Below are positions 52,266 through 59,893 of a stretch of 64,000 nucleotides of DNA, piece after piece. The first letter of the stretch is position 1. Every line of letters begins with the position of its first letter. This DNA is from Cesiribacter sp964504565 (lineage in GTDB: Bacteria; Bacteroidota; Bacteroidia; Cytophagales; Cyclobacteriaceae), in the NCBI GenBank assembly GCA_964504565.1, contig CAZDEY010000007.1:124001-188000 (forward strand). Direction: 5' to 3'. Below the pieces are notes generated by a model, which had not been told where the DNA came from, did no database searches, and was given only the letters and a program-made list of their open reading frames with translations. A program made the translations under genes and the position numbers.

Positions 52266-53567
52266 ATGAATATTGTGATTGTAACGGCCGTAGCGGCCTT
52301 TGCCGTAGTAATTCTGATGCTGGTGTTTATTCTGCTATTTGCGCAGAAGAAGCTGGTACAGCAGGGCGATGTGAATATTGTAATTAACGGGGACTCTAGC
52401 GAGCCTTTGGTTACCTCGGCCGGTGGTTCTTTGCTAACTACCCTTTCTGCCAATAAAATTCTTTTGCCTTCGGCCTGTGGTGGTGGTGGTACTTGCGCTA
52501 TGTGTAAGTGTGTGGTTGAAGATGGCGGCGGCGAGGTTTTGCCTACCGAAGTTGGCCACCTAAGCCGTACCGAGCAGCGCGAAAACGTGCGCCTAGCATG
52601 TCAGGTTAAGGTGAAAAATGATATGAAAATTCGCATTCCGGAAGAAATCTTCGGTATTAAGAAGTGGGAATGTGAGGTTGTGAGTAACTATAACGTTTCT
52701 ACCTTCATTAAGGAGTTTGTGGTAAGGCTTCCCGAAGGTGAAACCCTTGATTTTGAACCGGGCGGTTATATTCAGATTGATGTGCCGGCTATAACCTGCG
52801 AGTTTAAGGATATGGATATTACGCCAAAGCCTGAACTTGGCCACCCGCAGGATGTATATAAGAGCGACTGGGATAAGTTCCAGATGTGGGGCTTGGTTAT
52901 GAAGAATGAGGAGCCGCTATTCCGCGCCTATTCAATGGCTAACCACCCGGCCGAAGGTAATATAGTAATGCTGACCATCCGGATTGCTACCCCACCGTGG
53001 GATAGAGCCAATAACCAGTGGATGGATGTAAACCCCGGCGTGTGTTCGAGCTACGTATTTAGCCGCAAACCGGGCGATAAAGTAACTATATCCGGACCAT
53101 ACGGAGAGTTTGCCATTAACCCAACCCAGCGCGAAATGGTGTATATAGGCGGTGGTGCTGGTATGGCCCCGCTACGTTCGCAGATTTTCCATCTTTTCCA
53201 TACCGAAAAAACCGACCGCAAGGTAAGTTACTGGTACGGAGGCCGTTCTAAGAAGGAGTTGTTCTACACTAACCACTTCCGTAAGATTGAGGAGGAATTC
53301 CCGAACTTTAAATTCCATATTGGACTAAGTGAGCCGCTACCGGAAGATAACTGGAAGGTAAAAGAAGACTTAGACGATAAAGGTGACGGCTACGTAGGCT
53401 TTATTCACCAAGTGCTTTACGACAACTACCTAAGCAAGCATTCCGATCCGGACGAAATTGAGTACTACCTATGCGGACCACCGTTGATGAACGCGGCGGT
53501 ACTTAAAATGCTAGATGAATTAGGCGTACCGCAAGAGAATATCCGCTTCGACGACTTCGGCGGGTAA
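52266..53567 (+). CDS. nqrF: Na+-translocating NADH:quinone reductase subunit F
   Basis: A 433-residue membrane-anchored flavoprotein that takes electrons from NADH. An N-terminal helix (V-T-A-V-A-A-F-A-V-V-I-L-M-L-V-F-I) is followed by a 2Fe-2S ferredoxin domain with C-G-G-G-G-T-C-A-M-C-K-C (about residues 74-85) and L-A-C-Q; the FAD domain has R-A-Y-S-M-A-N-H-P, and the NADH domain Y-I-G-G-G-A-G-M-A-P-L-R-S-Q and Y-Y-L-C-G-P-P. Subunits A-E are absent from both sides, so nqrF stands alone with its own promoter and terminator, unlike the usual six-gene operon. Confidence 0.97.
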   Translation: MNIVIVTAVAAFAVVILMLVFILLFAQKKLVQQGDVNIVINGDSSEPLVTSAGGSLLTTLSANKILLPSACGGGGTCAMCKCVVEDGGGEVLPTEVGHLSRTEQRENVRLACQVKVKNDMKIRIPEEIFGIKKWECEVVSNYNVSTFIKEFVVRLPEGETLDFEPGGYIQIDVPAITCEFKDMDITPKPELGHPQDVYKSDWDKFQMWGLVMKNEEPLFRAYSMANHPAEGNIVMLTIRIATPPWDRANNQWMDVNPGVCSSYVFSRKPGDKVTISGPYGEFAINPTQREMVYIGGGAGMAPLRSQIFHLFHTEKTDRKVSYWYGGRSKKELFYTNHFRKIEEEFPNFKFHIGLSEPLPEDNWKVKEDLDDKGDGYVGFIHQVLYDNYLSKHSDPDEIEYYLCGPPLMNAAVLKMLDELGVPQENIRFDDFGG

Positions 53568-53590
53568 ATTAGGTACAGTATTATCAAAGG

Positions 53591-53627
53591 AAAAGCCTCT
53601 TTGGGAAACCTGAGAGGCTTTTCTTTT
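53591..53627 (+). terminator. Rho-independent terminator after nqrF
   Basis: Perfect 10-bp stem AAAAGCCTCT / AGAGGCTTTT with a 12-base loop, followed by CTTTT, 23 bases after the nqrF stop. Confidence 0.9.
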
Positions 53628-53667
53628 AACTATAATTATGTTTATTGCAGTTTGTAAATTGAATAGA

Positions 53668-54471
53668 ATGCGGAAAATTAGTTTAGTTCTTTTAGTTACA
53701 AGTACTGCCCTTCATAGTCTGGCACAGCAAACGGTTACTAAAAAAGTAGGAGCCTATATAAATACATTTGAGGTTGCTGCCGATGGAAAGAAGGACGGTT
53801 ACTTTCTGCAGACGACTAACCCAGAGGGTTACCACGATTCAGAAGGTTTCCATCTATCACTTCCGCTCCGTGCAACATTGGTTAATTTCGGAACGTACCG
53901 CCAGGGTCAGAAAACCGGGATGTGGTATTCATTTTATCCCAATCAAAATGGCCGGGTAAAAGAGGCTGCCGAATTTAAGGGAGGTGTAAAATACGGACTA
54001 TACCAAAGTTATTGGGAACACAATCAGCAACCCGGGATAGATAGTTGTCAGGTTGAAGATTTGGCTTGCTTTGCTAATAATTTAGCAAAGTTTGAGGGTT
54101 CGGTTCAGTCTATAGGCCAGTATGAAAATGGTAGGAGAGTAGGAAAGTGGACTTTCTATAGTGGTAACGGGCAAATAACACAGGAGTATGATTTCGATAT
54201 AAATCAGGTATTGTACCGTATTGAGCAAGACACCATTTTAGGAGATACATATATTGGAGGCACTAGCAACTTTGTAGCAGAAATGGGTACCAATGAAACT
54301 TTAGAGAAGCTAATACAAACAGTTTTGACCAAAGGTATTAAATCTTGTGGCCTGCGTTTTAAAGTTCTACCAAATAACGAGATTACCATTAAACGCAGCA
54401 TGCAACCCAATAGAATGGATGCTGAGGTGTATTCGCTACTGACTAAAGTTGTAATGGATACCCAAGCGTAG
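53668..54471 (+). CDS. Secreted MORN-repeat protein with TonB-like C-terminal domain, cut by in-frame TAG
   Basis: A 267-residue exported protein from ATG 53668 (signal peptide R-K-I-S-L-V-L-L-V-T-S-T-A-L-H-S-L-A before Q). The middle has YwqK/MORN-like strands (F-G-T-Y-R-Q-G-Q-K-T-G-M-W-Y-S-F; G-Q-Y-E-N-G-R-R-V-G-K-W-T-F-Y). The last 75 residues look like a TonB C-terminal domain (G-L-R-F-K-V-L-P-N-N-E-I), but the domain stops short: after TAG at 54469 the same frame continues with W-I-G-S-N-D and ends I-K-I-N-Y-Q-I-M-P-V-N, the missing strand. So the stop is probably a nonsense mutation (a CAG to TAG change would restore it) and the gene may be inactive. Confidence 0.75.
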   Translation: MRKISLVLLVTSTALHSLAQQTVTKKVGAYINTFEVAADGKKDGYFLQTTNPEGYHDSEGFHLSLPLRATLVNFGTYRQGQKTGMWYSFYPNQNGRVKEAAEFKGGVKYGLYQSYWEHNQQPGIDSCQVEDLACFANNLAKFEGSVQSIGQYENGRRVGKWTFYSGNGQITQEYDFDINQVLYRIEQDTILGDTYIGGTSNFVAEMGTNETLEKLIQTVLTKGIKSCGLRFKVLPNNEITIKRSMQPNRMDAEVYSLLTKVVMDTQA

Positions 54472-54576
54472 TGGATAGGGAGTAACGATCCTCAGTTATT
54501 TGATTTTATTGTTGCTCTGGACCAGGGAGAGAGCGGCGGTATAAAAATTAATTACCAGATAATGCCGGTTAATTAA
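54472..54576 (+). other. In-frame continuation beyond the TAG stop
   Basis: Thirty-four sense codons follow the TAG at 54469-54471 in the same frame and end at TAA 54574. They encode the typical last strand of a TonB-type domain (I-N-Y-Q-I-M-P-V-N). The stretch has no start of its own and overlaps only the very end of yidD. Either a stop-codon mutation or, less likely, translational readthrough. Confidence 0.65.
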
Positions 54577-54815
54577 CTCTTCTTCTCCGGCACCGGATCG
54601 TAGCCGTGGCTACCCCAAGGGTGGCATCTGCCAATACGGTTCAAGCCTAACCACAACCCTTTAACCGGTCCCCATACCTGTAACGCCTTTATCATGTAAT
54701 GGGAACAGGTAGGCTGGTAGCGGCAATTGCTGCCCAGCATTGGACTGATGAGGTACTGGTACAAGCGTACTACTATAATAAGAGGAAAAGCTAAAATCTG
54801 GCCTATTCTTGGCAT
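54573..54815 (-). CDS. yidD: Membrane protein insertion efficiency factor YidD
   Basis: An 80-residue protein with the family signature L-Y-Q-Y-L-I-S-P-M-L-G-S-N-C-R-Y-Q-P-T-C-S-H-Y and G-L-W-L-G-L-N-R-I-G-R-C-H-P-W-G-S-H-G-Y-D-P-V-P. ATG 54815 is used because it begins the normal amphipathic N terminus; a longer frame up to 54905 passes through the terminator of the previous gene. YidD assists insertion of membrane proteins with YidC. Convergent with the upstream MORN-type gene. Confidence 0.95.
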   Translation of the reverse strand: MPRIGQILAFPLIIVVRLYQYLISPMLGSNCRYQPTCSHYMIKALQVWGPVKGLWLGLNRIGRCHPWGSHGYDPVPEKKS

Positions 54816-54849
54816 AATTAAACAACCGGATCTCAATAAAAATAAATCT

Positions 54850-54884
54850 TCTTCAAAAACAAAACTCCGGCTAAACAGCCGGAG
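54850..54884 (-). terminator. Rho-independent terminator of the acidic lipoprotein gene
   Basis: Perfect 8-bp stem CTCCGGCT / AGCCGGAG with loop AAAC at 54865-54884, followed on the minus strand by TTTTGTTTTTG. It lies 38 bases after the stop of the lipoprotein gene. Confidence 0.85.
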
Positions 54885-54921
54885 CTTAATCCAATTGTAT
54901 TCCAACTTAAACTAACTTTCT

Positions 54922-55521
54922 TTATTGAATGCTGATTGGGAATGTGATATCAACATCAGACTCACCATCATCAGCAGTTGAGGTTGCTGATTTTTCACCG
55001 GGCTGGTGCATAAGTAACACCCGGAAGGTTCCGGAAGCAGCGTTACCAGTTTCCCATTCGGTTTTTAAGCCAAGGGGTTGTCCATTGTCATCTTGGTCTT
55101 TATAGTTCACCGCATCACTACGAGAATTAATATTTCCATCGCCCTCAGGATCAGTAAATAGGTTATTAGTAAAACCGAAGAAGATCATATGTTCATCGTC
55201 CTCCTCTATTATCTCAGCGGTTATGTTTTTCTCATCTTCGTCATCGGCCAACTCATTACGGAAATCAATCGATAAATCGTAAGTGGTGTTTGGTGCCAAA
55301 GTTATTTGGCCGGGAGGAGTGGGGTTATTACCACCTTCACCGTCAGCATCTATCCAATTAACTACTACATCGTCGCCGCCACCCTGTGGGCTGAATGTTA
55401 AAGTAACATTAGTTATTGTTTCTTCGTCATTTTCGGGCGCAATAACATCTTCATCGTCATCACACGAAACCACACCAAATGCAGCAAATGCTAATAGTAA
55501 AGTCCAATTAAATTTTTTCAT
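54922..55521 (-). CDS. Acidic lipoprotein next to a metal-regulated TonB receptor
   Basis: A 199-residue lipoprotein from ATG 55521 with lipobox F-G-V-V-S-C (Cys at about residue 20) and a strongly acidic start to the mature protein (D-D-D-E-D-V-I-A-P-E-N-D-E-E). The rest has beta-sandwich-like strands and acidic clusters (D-D-E-D-E-K, E-D-D-E-H) able to bind cations. Such proteins are sometimes named type 1 periplasmic binding fold superfamily protein, without known function. It is downstream of a TonB receptor, and its promoter is overlapped by a 17-bp operator-like site. A role in capture of a divalent metal, perhaps zinc, is inferred. Confidence 0.82.
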   Translation of the reverse strand: MKKFNWTLLLAFAAFGVVSCDDDEDVIAPENDEETITNVTLTFSPQGGGDDVVVNWIDADGEGGNNPTPPGQITLAPNTTYDLSIDFRNELADDEDEKNITAEIIEEDDEHMIFFGFTNNLFTDPEGDGNINSRSDAVNYKDQDDNGQPLGLKTEWETGNAASGTFRVLLMHQPGEKSATSTADDGESDVDITFPISIQ

Positions 55522-55535
55522 ACAAAAGTTTTTTA

Positions 55536-55579
55536 TTGCAACAATGATGCAAGGTACAACTTGTATCCGTACCATCCAA
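55536..55579 (-). promoter_or_regulatory. Promoter with overlapping Fur/Zur-like operator (copy 1)
   Basis: Read on the minus strand: -33 TTGG (55579-55576), 19-base spacer, -7 TACCTTGC (55556-55549). The near-palindrome TTGCAACAATGATGCAA (55536-55552, plus strand) covers the -7 box and the expected start of transcription, 14 bases before the lipoprotein ATG. This is where a Fur-family repressor would act. Confidence 0.75.
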
Positions 55580-55624
55580 TTTGCCGCTAGATTTTTCCAT
55601 CAGACAGCTCTAAAAGATGCTTTA

Positions 55625-55641
55625 TTGCAACAATGCTTCAA
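55625..55641. promoter_or_regulatory. Operator-like 17-mer, copy 2
   Basis: TTGCAACAATGCTTCAA. Matches copy 1 in 15 of 17 positions (differences at positions 12 and 14). It lies upstream of the lipoprotein promoter, so it may assist repression by cooperative binding; centre-to-centre distance to copy 3 is 27 bases. Confidence 0.6.
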
Positions 55642-55651
55642 TATAGTAAAA

Positions 55652-55668
55652 TTGCATCAATGTTGCAA
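55652..55668. promoter_or_regulatory. Operator-like 17-mer, copy 3
   Basis: TTGCATCAATGTTGCAA, an almost perfect inverted repeat (half-sites TTGCATCA and TTGCAACA). It is directly next to the stop codon of the TonB receptor gene. Confidence 0.65.
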
Positions 55669-58086
55669 CTACCAGCTATATTTTATGCTAAAAAATATTG
55701 TTCGCCCGGCTTCATCGGCAAAGTATCGCAGGCGGTTGGTGTACGAACGATACCGCGCATTAAGTAGGTTTGTAGCTCCTAAGCGATAAGTGAAGTTTTT
55801 AGTTTCCAGAACTAGCGAAGGGTTCACCAAGAAGAAACCGCCTGGTTGTCCGGCAAAGTCAAACGGTTCGCTATCCTTAACCTCTTCGGGCCGAATAGCT
55901 ATAAACCGGCCGTCTTCGTCAAACGCACCAAACTCTTCAGCGGCAATTACTCGTACTGGCTGAAACGGCTTAAAATTATACTGCAATTCCAATTCCGCAT
56001 CCAGGTGAGGGTTACGGTTGGCCGCCTGGCTAAAATGAAGTGTGTAACCAATATTGGCTGGGGGCAACCCTACAAATGCCGATTGGTTTTTCAGGTTTTG
56101 CGCGTAGAGGTACGAGGCTTTTACTTGAGAACGCCATAAATTACTGTGCTTAATTACGTAGCTGGCATCCAATCCGGTAAAGGCCGCATTAGCTTGCTTA
56201 TATTCATAGAATGGGTAGATGCCACTTGCAGTTTCCTGAACGCCGCCGGGCTGGGCAAATATATAGTTATCAATATAGTTTATGTAGGCTGTAAGCTCCA
56301 GGCTTTGGTGGCTACCCTCGCGTAATAGAGTATTAGTCCAGCCGATACTTATTTCCGGGGGTGCCGGACGTTCGTCAGAGTCTATTACGCTGGTAGGCCC
56401 GGAAGATCTTCGGCGAATGCCGTACTCCAGAGTAACACCATGCTTACCAAAGCTGTAAAGCTCAGCTACATTAGGCGGTCGCCAGGCCGTAGCAATCTGG
56501 CTTTGCAGCCTAAAGTTCTTCCCTATATTTCGGCTATAGCCCACCGAACCCGAATAGCTGGTATAATTAAAGGCATCCCGATACTGCTTATTCGCATTAT
56601 CGTAACCAATGGTAAAAGCATCTAAATAATCCAGACGAAGGCCGGCATCCAGGCTATAGGAGTCAAATTGCCAAAGCTGCTGAGTGTATAAGCCTAACGT
56701 GGTGGTTCGGAAGTTCGGAATGAAAAATAAACTTTGGGTACCCGGCTGGTTAGCGGTGCGCTGGTAAAAGGTTTGGAGACCAACCGAGCCGGTCCTTCTG
56801 CCAGCCTCGGGCATTTGCCAAACCAACTCAGTTTGGTGGGCTTTCAGCACTAAGTCTATAATTGGGGAACTGTTGAGTCGGCCTCGCCGCAAATCGTACT
56901 CTTGCCGGTGGTTACGCTGAAAGCCATACTGAAACTTAAACCGGCTTTTACCAATGGTATATTCCCCCTTTAGGCTGGCAATATGGTGGTCTACTTTTTG
57001 GCGCGGATTATTAATTTGATAAGAAAACGGGGCTGTACCCAAGGGCACGTCGCGTTTTAAGGCATTAGCTAAATCGCGCAGGGAGCCTACAACCGAGCCA
57101 CGCAGAATGCCCAACTCCTGATTTACGTAATTATACTGAAGCCAAATGTTTAACTGATTAGTTGGGTGCCAAAGGGTTTTAAGCCCGGCACTGTATTCCA
57201 CAGCACCGGTATTGGTTAGCTGGTAATCCGGAGCCCGCAAGTCGCCTTGGCGGTTGGCGGCAACGGTAGCTACCCAAGCCCAGCGGTCGTAGCCCTGGCG
57301 TAACTGGGTTCGGTTGTTCACTGCCCAGCCATTATCCTGTACTTTAAAGCCGGTCTCCCCGGAAAAATCTTCGTGCAAGGTAGGGCTGGTAGTCTTCATT
57401 ACTACTGCCCCACCCAATGCCCCCGGGCCGTACTGAATGGCCGAGGCTCCTTTTACCACCGAAATGCTGCTTAGCTGGCTGGGGTCAATTTCCGGGGCGT
57501 GCTCCTGCCCCCAACTTTGGCTCTCGTGCCGTACACCGTCAATATACATGGCCAGGCGGCTGCCGTATAGGCCGTGTACCATGGGCTTGTTTATATTCTG
57601 ACCGGTATTCAACATAGCCACTCCCGGTAGTTCTGTTAGCAATTCGCCCAGGCTGCTGCCTTGCTTCCGCTCCAATGTTTGCGCATCCAGTCGGCTTTCG
57701 GTGGTAGAAAGTTGTTCGCTCTGCTGTAACCGGCCTTCCACTACTACACTTTCCAAATGTTGCTCTTCAGGAGAAAGATAAATACTAGGGTTAGGATGCT
57801 GCAGGTCGTGGTGGTGGGCTACGGTTTTATAGCCGGTAAAGCTAACGGCAATATCAAACTCCTGCTGGCAAATATTGGTCATTGAAAAGTAGCCCTCAGT
57901 ATCGGAAACTACTCCTTTTTCGGTGCCGGTAACCCGTATAGTGGCGTAGGGCAGAGGTTTTTTAGTTTCGGCATCGTAAACCCGCCCCTGAATGCTACAG
58001 GTACAGGTTTGGGCGCAGTTATCTTGGGATTTTAATTTAGGTATAGCTACACCCAGGGTAAGTATAAAAAGTAAACAAAAGCGCAT
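55669..58086 (-). CDS. TonB-dependent receptor with carboxypeptidase-like domain, probable metal receptor
   Basis: An 805-residue outer-membrane receptor. Signal peptide (about 1-20), then a carboxypeptidase-D-like regulatory domain (I-Q-G-R-V-Y-D-A-E-T-K-K-P-L-P-Y-A-T-I), a His-rich loop (A-H-H-H-D-L-Q-H), plug (L-P-G-V-A-M-L-N-T-G-Q-N-I-N-K-P-M-V-H-G-L) and barrel ending in F-F-S-I-K-Y-S-W. The plug segment Q-S-W-G-Q-E-H-A-P-E-I-D is shared with ZnuD/OprC-type metal receptors. It lies between a Fur-family regulator and an acidic lipoprotein, and a Fur/Zur-like operator lies in its promoter region. Zinc or another divalent metal is the likely substrate. Confidence 0.88.
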   Translation of the reverse strand: MRFCLLFILTLGVAIPKLKSQDNCAQTCTCSIQGRVYDAETKKPLPYATIRVTGTEKGVVSDTEGYFSMTNICQQEFDIAVSFTGYKTVAHHHDLQHPNPSIYLSPEEQHLESVVVEGRLQQSEQLSTTESRLDAQTLERKQGSSLGELLTELPGVAMLNTGQNINKPMVHGLYGSRLAMYIDGVRHESQSWGQEHAPEIDPSQLSSISVVKGASAIQYGPGALGGAVVMKTTSPTLHEDFSGETGFKVQDNGWAVNNRTQLRQGYDRWAWVATVAANRQGDLRAPDYQLTNTGAVEYSAGLKTLWHPTNQLNIWLQYNYVNQELGILRGSVVGSLRDLANALKRDVPLGTAPFSYQINNPRQKVDHHIASLKGEYTIGKSRFKFQYGFQRNHRQEYDLRRGRLNSSPIIDLVLKAHQTELVWQMPEAGRRTGSVGLQTFYQRTANQPGTQSLFFIPNFRTTTLGLYTQQLWQFDSYSLDAGLRLDYLDAFTIGYDNANKQYRDAFNYTSYSGSVGYSRNIGKNFRLQSQIATAWRPPNVAELYSFGKHGVTLEYGIRRRSSGPTSVIDSDERPAPPEISIGWTNTLLREGSHQSLELTAYINYIDNYIFAQPGGVQETASGIYPFYEYKQANAAFTGLDASYVIKHSNLWRSQVKASYLYAQNLKNQSAFVGLPPANIGYTLHFSQAANRNPHLDAELELQYNFKPFQPVRVIAAEEFGAFDEDGRFIAIRPEEVKDSEPFDFAGQPGGFFLVNPSLVLETKNFTYRLGATNLLNARYRSYTNRLRYFADEAGRTIFFSIKYSW

Positions 58087-58132
58087 TAACTACGGGGCTA
58101 AAGAAAAGAAACAGCCCCTAAAATACGAAATT

Positions 58133-58160
58133 CAAATATTTATATGCAACGCTGTTGCTT
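58133..58160 (-). promoter_or_regulatory. Receptor promoter with operator-like copy 4
   Basis: ATGCAACGCTGTTGCTT at 58144-58160 shares the core TGCAAC...GTTGC with copies 1-3 (12 of 17 positions against TTGCAACAATGTTGCAA). On the minus strand a -7-like AATATTTG (58140-58133) follows directly, so the site falls in the spacer between -33 and -7. It is 46 bases before the receptor ATG. The leader also contains a GGGGCT/AGCCCC hairpin (58094-58118). Confidence 0.6.
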
Positions 58161-58166
58161 TGAAAC

Positions 58167-58592
58167 TTAGTTAGTATTGCACCCGGCACATACGCCGTCT
58201 ACCAATAATTTGGCTTCACTAGCCTCATATCCCTGAGGTAATTGTAATTTAGGAATTGGCGTATGGGAAAGGCAAAGCGTTTTTCCGCAAGAAGTACACC
58301 TAAAATGCACGTGTTCGTCGTGATGAAGATCCTCCGAACAACTATGACCGCACAGGGCGAAACGGTTGGTGCCGTTATCATCGGGCACTTTATGCAGCAG
58401 GCCGTTAGCTTCAAATGAGCGAAGTATCCGGTACAAGGTGATCCGGTCAAAATCCTGGGGCAGCATTTTTTCCAGATCGGCCTGAGCTAAAGCCGTGTCG
58501 TGCTTGTTAAATAGCTGAAGTACCTCGGCCCGGGGTTGGGTAAAGCGTAGGCCGGCGCCCCGCAGGGTTTCCTTAAGTGCGGCTTTATTCAT
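58167..58592 (-). CDS. Fur-family transcriptional regulator (Zur-like)
   Basis: A 141-residue metalloregulator. The winged-helix domain shows R-F-T-Q-P-R-A-E-V-L-Q-L-F and D-R-I-T-L-Y-R-I-L-R-S-F. The dimerisation domain contains H-D-E-H-V-H-F-R-C-T-S-C-G-K and the C-terminal C-A-G-C pair, which together make the structural C4 zinc site, and a C-G-H-S-C-S-E-D-L-H-H-D-E-H segment. Immediate adjacency to a TonB receptor and a lipoprotein with operator-like repeats suggests it represses metal uptake in this locus; zinc is favoured over iron by the His/Cys-rich residues, but not proven. A TACCTTTA box six bases before the ATG suggests a leaderless mRNA. Confidence 0.9.
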   Translation of the reverse strand: MNKAALKETLRGAGLRFTQPRAEVLQLFNKHDTALAQADLEKMLPQDFDRITLYRILRSFEANGLLHKVPDDNGTNRFALCGHSCSEDLHHDEHVHFRCTSCGKTLCLSHTPIPKLQLPQGYEASEAKLLVDGVCAGCNTN

Positions 58593-58598
58593 AGTATA

Positions 58599-58606
58599 TA
58601 AAGGTA
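58599..58606 (-). promoter_or_regulatory. -7 promoter box of the Fur-family gene
   Basis: TACCTTTA on the minus strand, one mismatch to TAnnTTTG, ending six bases before the ATG at 58592. Confidence 0.5.
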
Positions 58607-58680
58607 CAAAATATCCTAAAAAGTTTATTTAACCAACTAATTCTAACCGTCGGGCCGCGCAAGTCAGGGTATAATTTCAG

Positions 58681-58688
58681 TATCTTTG
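58681..58688 (+). promoter_or_regulatory. -7 promoter box of the dipeptidase gene
   Basis: TATCTTTG, a perfect TAnnTTTG match, ending three bases before the ATG at 58692. If used, the mRNA would begin at or within the start codon. Confidence 0.5.
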
Positions 58689-58691
58689 GCT

Positions 58692-59702
58692 ATGCAACAT
58701 ACGCGTTCTCTTCCCATTTTCGATCTGCACTGCGACCTGCTGAGTTATTTACGAGAAGTGCCAAATGCCGACCCGTCCGGTTCCGGTGATATTGGGGCTT
58801 CCCTGCCTTACCTACAACAAGGCAATGTAAAGCTGCAGGTTATGGCTATTTACACCGATGCTGAGCCGGGCAGCACCTTTAGGGCCCAAGAGCAAATAAT
58901 GCATTATCAGCATTTGCTGCGTAGCTATAACGATTATCTCGTAAATGTTGATTCGGCTGGGGCTTTAGAAAGTGTGGTAAGCGGAAACAAAATAGGAACT
59001 ATAGTGGCGATAGAAAACGCCGCCGGACTTTGCGAACCAAACGAGCCGGTACTACGGACTATAGAACGATTAAACGAGTACGAAGCAAAATGCGGTGCCA
59101 TAGCATATATAGGCATTACCCACCACACCGAAAATAGATTTGGGGGCGGCAATATGAGCAAAACCGGGCTAACCGATGACGGCCGCGTTTTGCTGGATTA
59201 CCTGGATAAGCGAAACATTGCCGTGGATCTATCGCACACCAGTGATGCCCTAGCCGAGGGAATATTTGAACACATTAGTAAGCACAAATTACAGGTAGCC
59301 ATTATTGCCAGCCATTCTAACTTTAGAGATGTTTGGGACCACGCCCGGAACCTGCCGCAAGAGTTTGTAGGTGAAATTATTGCCCGTAAAGGCTTAATTG
59401 GTATGAATTTCCTGCGGGCCTACGTAAACAATCATGAACCGGAGGCTTTACTGCACCATATTGAATGGGGCTTCCGGCACGGAGCTGAAGACTGTTTGGC
59501 TATGGGTGCCGATTTCTTTTATACTAAAGACCACCCCGATAAAAGCCGCCGCCCGTTTTACTTTGCCGAACACGAAAATGCCTCGGTATACCCGGCAATT
59601 CTGAACCAGTTAAAGCAAAGGGGAGTTAAGCCTAAAAATTTACAGAAATTGGCATTTGAAAACGCCCTTGATTTTTTTGAAAAACAATTAGCTGGAAAGT
59701 AA
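58692..59702 (+). CDS. Membrane dipeptidase (peptidase M19 family)
   Basis: A 336-residue zinc dipeptidase. The zinc motif F-D-L-H-C-D near residue 10, the bridging glutamate in A-I-E-N-A-A-G near residue 100, the histidines in A-V-D-L-S-H-T-S and I-I-A-S-H-S-N-F, and the late M-G-A-D-F-F all fit M19. No signal peptide is present, so it is probably cytoplasmic. It begins at ATG 58692; a TTG at 58686 is in frame but inside the promoter box. Divergent from the Fur-family gene. Confidence 0.92.
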   Translation: MQHTRSLPIFDLHCDLLSYLREVPNADPSGSGDIGASLPYLQQGNVKLQVMAIYTDAEPGSTFRAQEQIMHYQHLLRSYNDYLVNVDSAGALESVVSGNKIGTIVAIENAAGLCEPNEPVLRTIERLNEYEAKCGAIAYIGITHHTENRFGGGNMSKTGLTDDGRVLLDYLDKRNIAVDLSHTSDALAEGIFEHISKHKLQVAIIASHSNFRDVWDHARNLPQEFVGEIIARKGLIGMNFLRAYVNNHEPEALLHHIEWGFRHGAEDCLAMGADFFYTKDHPDKSRRPFYFAEHENASVYPAILNQLKQRGVKPKNLQKLAFENALDFFEKQLAGK

Positions 59703-59840
59703 TAACTTCATGTATCTAAAGTTTTGTAGCTATGATGGTTTGGCTCTTTTGATTGTAGGTTTTAAACAAGGAGCTTAGGCTAGAAGAAAATACTCTACAA
59801 AATTTTATAGACAAACTTTAGGCAGACCCAGAGAAAAAGC

Positions 59841-59870
59841 AAAAAAAGCCACCCATTAGGGTGGCTTTAT
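59841..59870 (-). terminator. Two-way hairpin terminator
   Basis: Perfect 10-bp stem AAAGCCACCC / GGGTGGCTTT with loop ATTA at 59845-59868. On the minus strand it is followed by TTTTTTT, ending transcription of the zinc-ribbon membrane-protein gene; on the plus strand it can end the dipeptidase transcript less strongly. Confidence 0.9.
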
Positions 59871-59893
59871 AGTTACTACAAATCTGACTATTT

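Noticed and set aside
55283..55789. Open frame of 168 codons on the plus strand
   Set aside because: Antisense across the lipoprotein, its operator sites and the receptor end; low-complexity serine/threonine content comes from the acidic codons opposite.
58094..58118. Hairpin in the receptor leader as a terminator or attenuator
   Set aside because: The 6-bp GGGGCT/AGCCCC stem has no T run on the receptor strand; it is kept only as a note with the operator.
59703..59840. Possible small gene after the dipeptidase
   Set aside because: A 22-codon frame from ATG 59710 and a short alternate frame show no family resemblance, and the region is just before a terminator.
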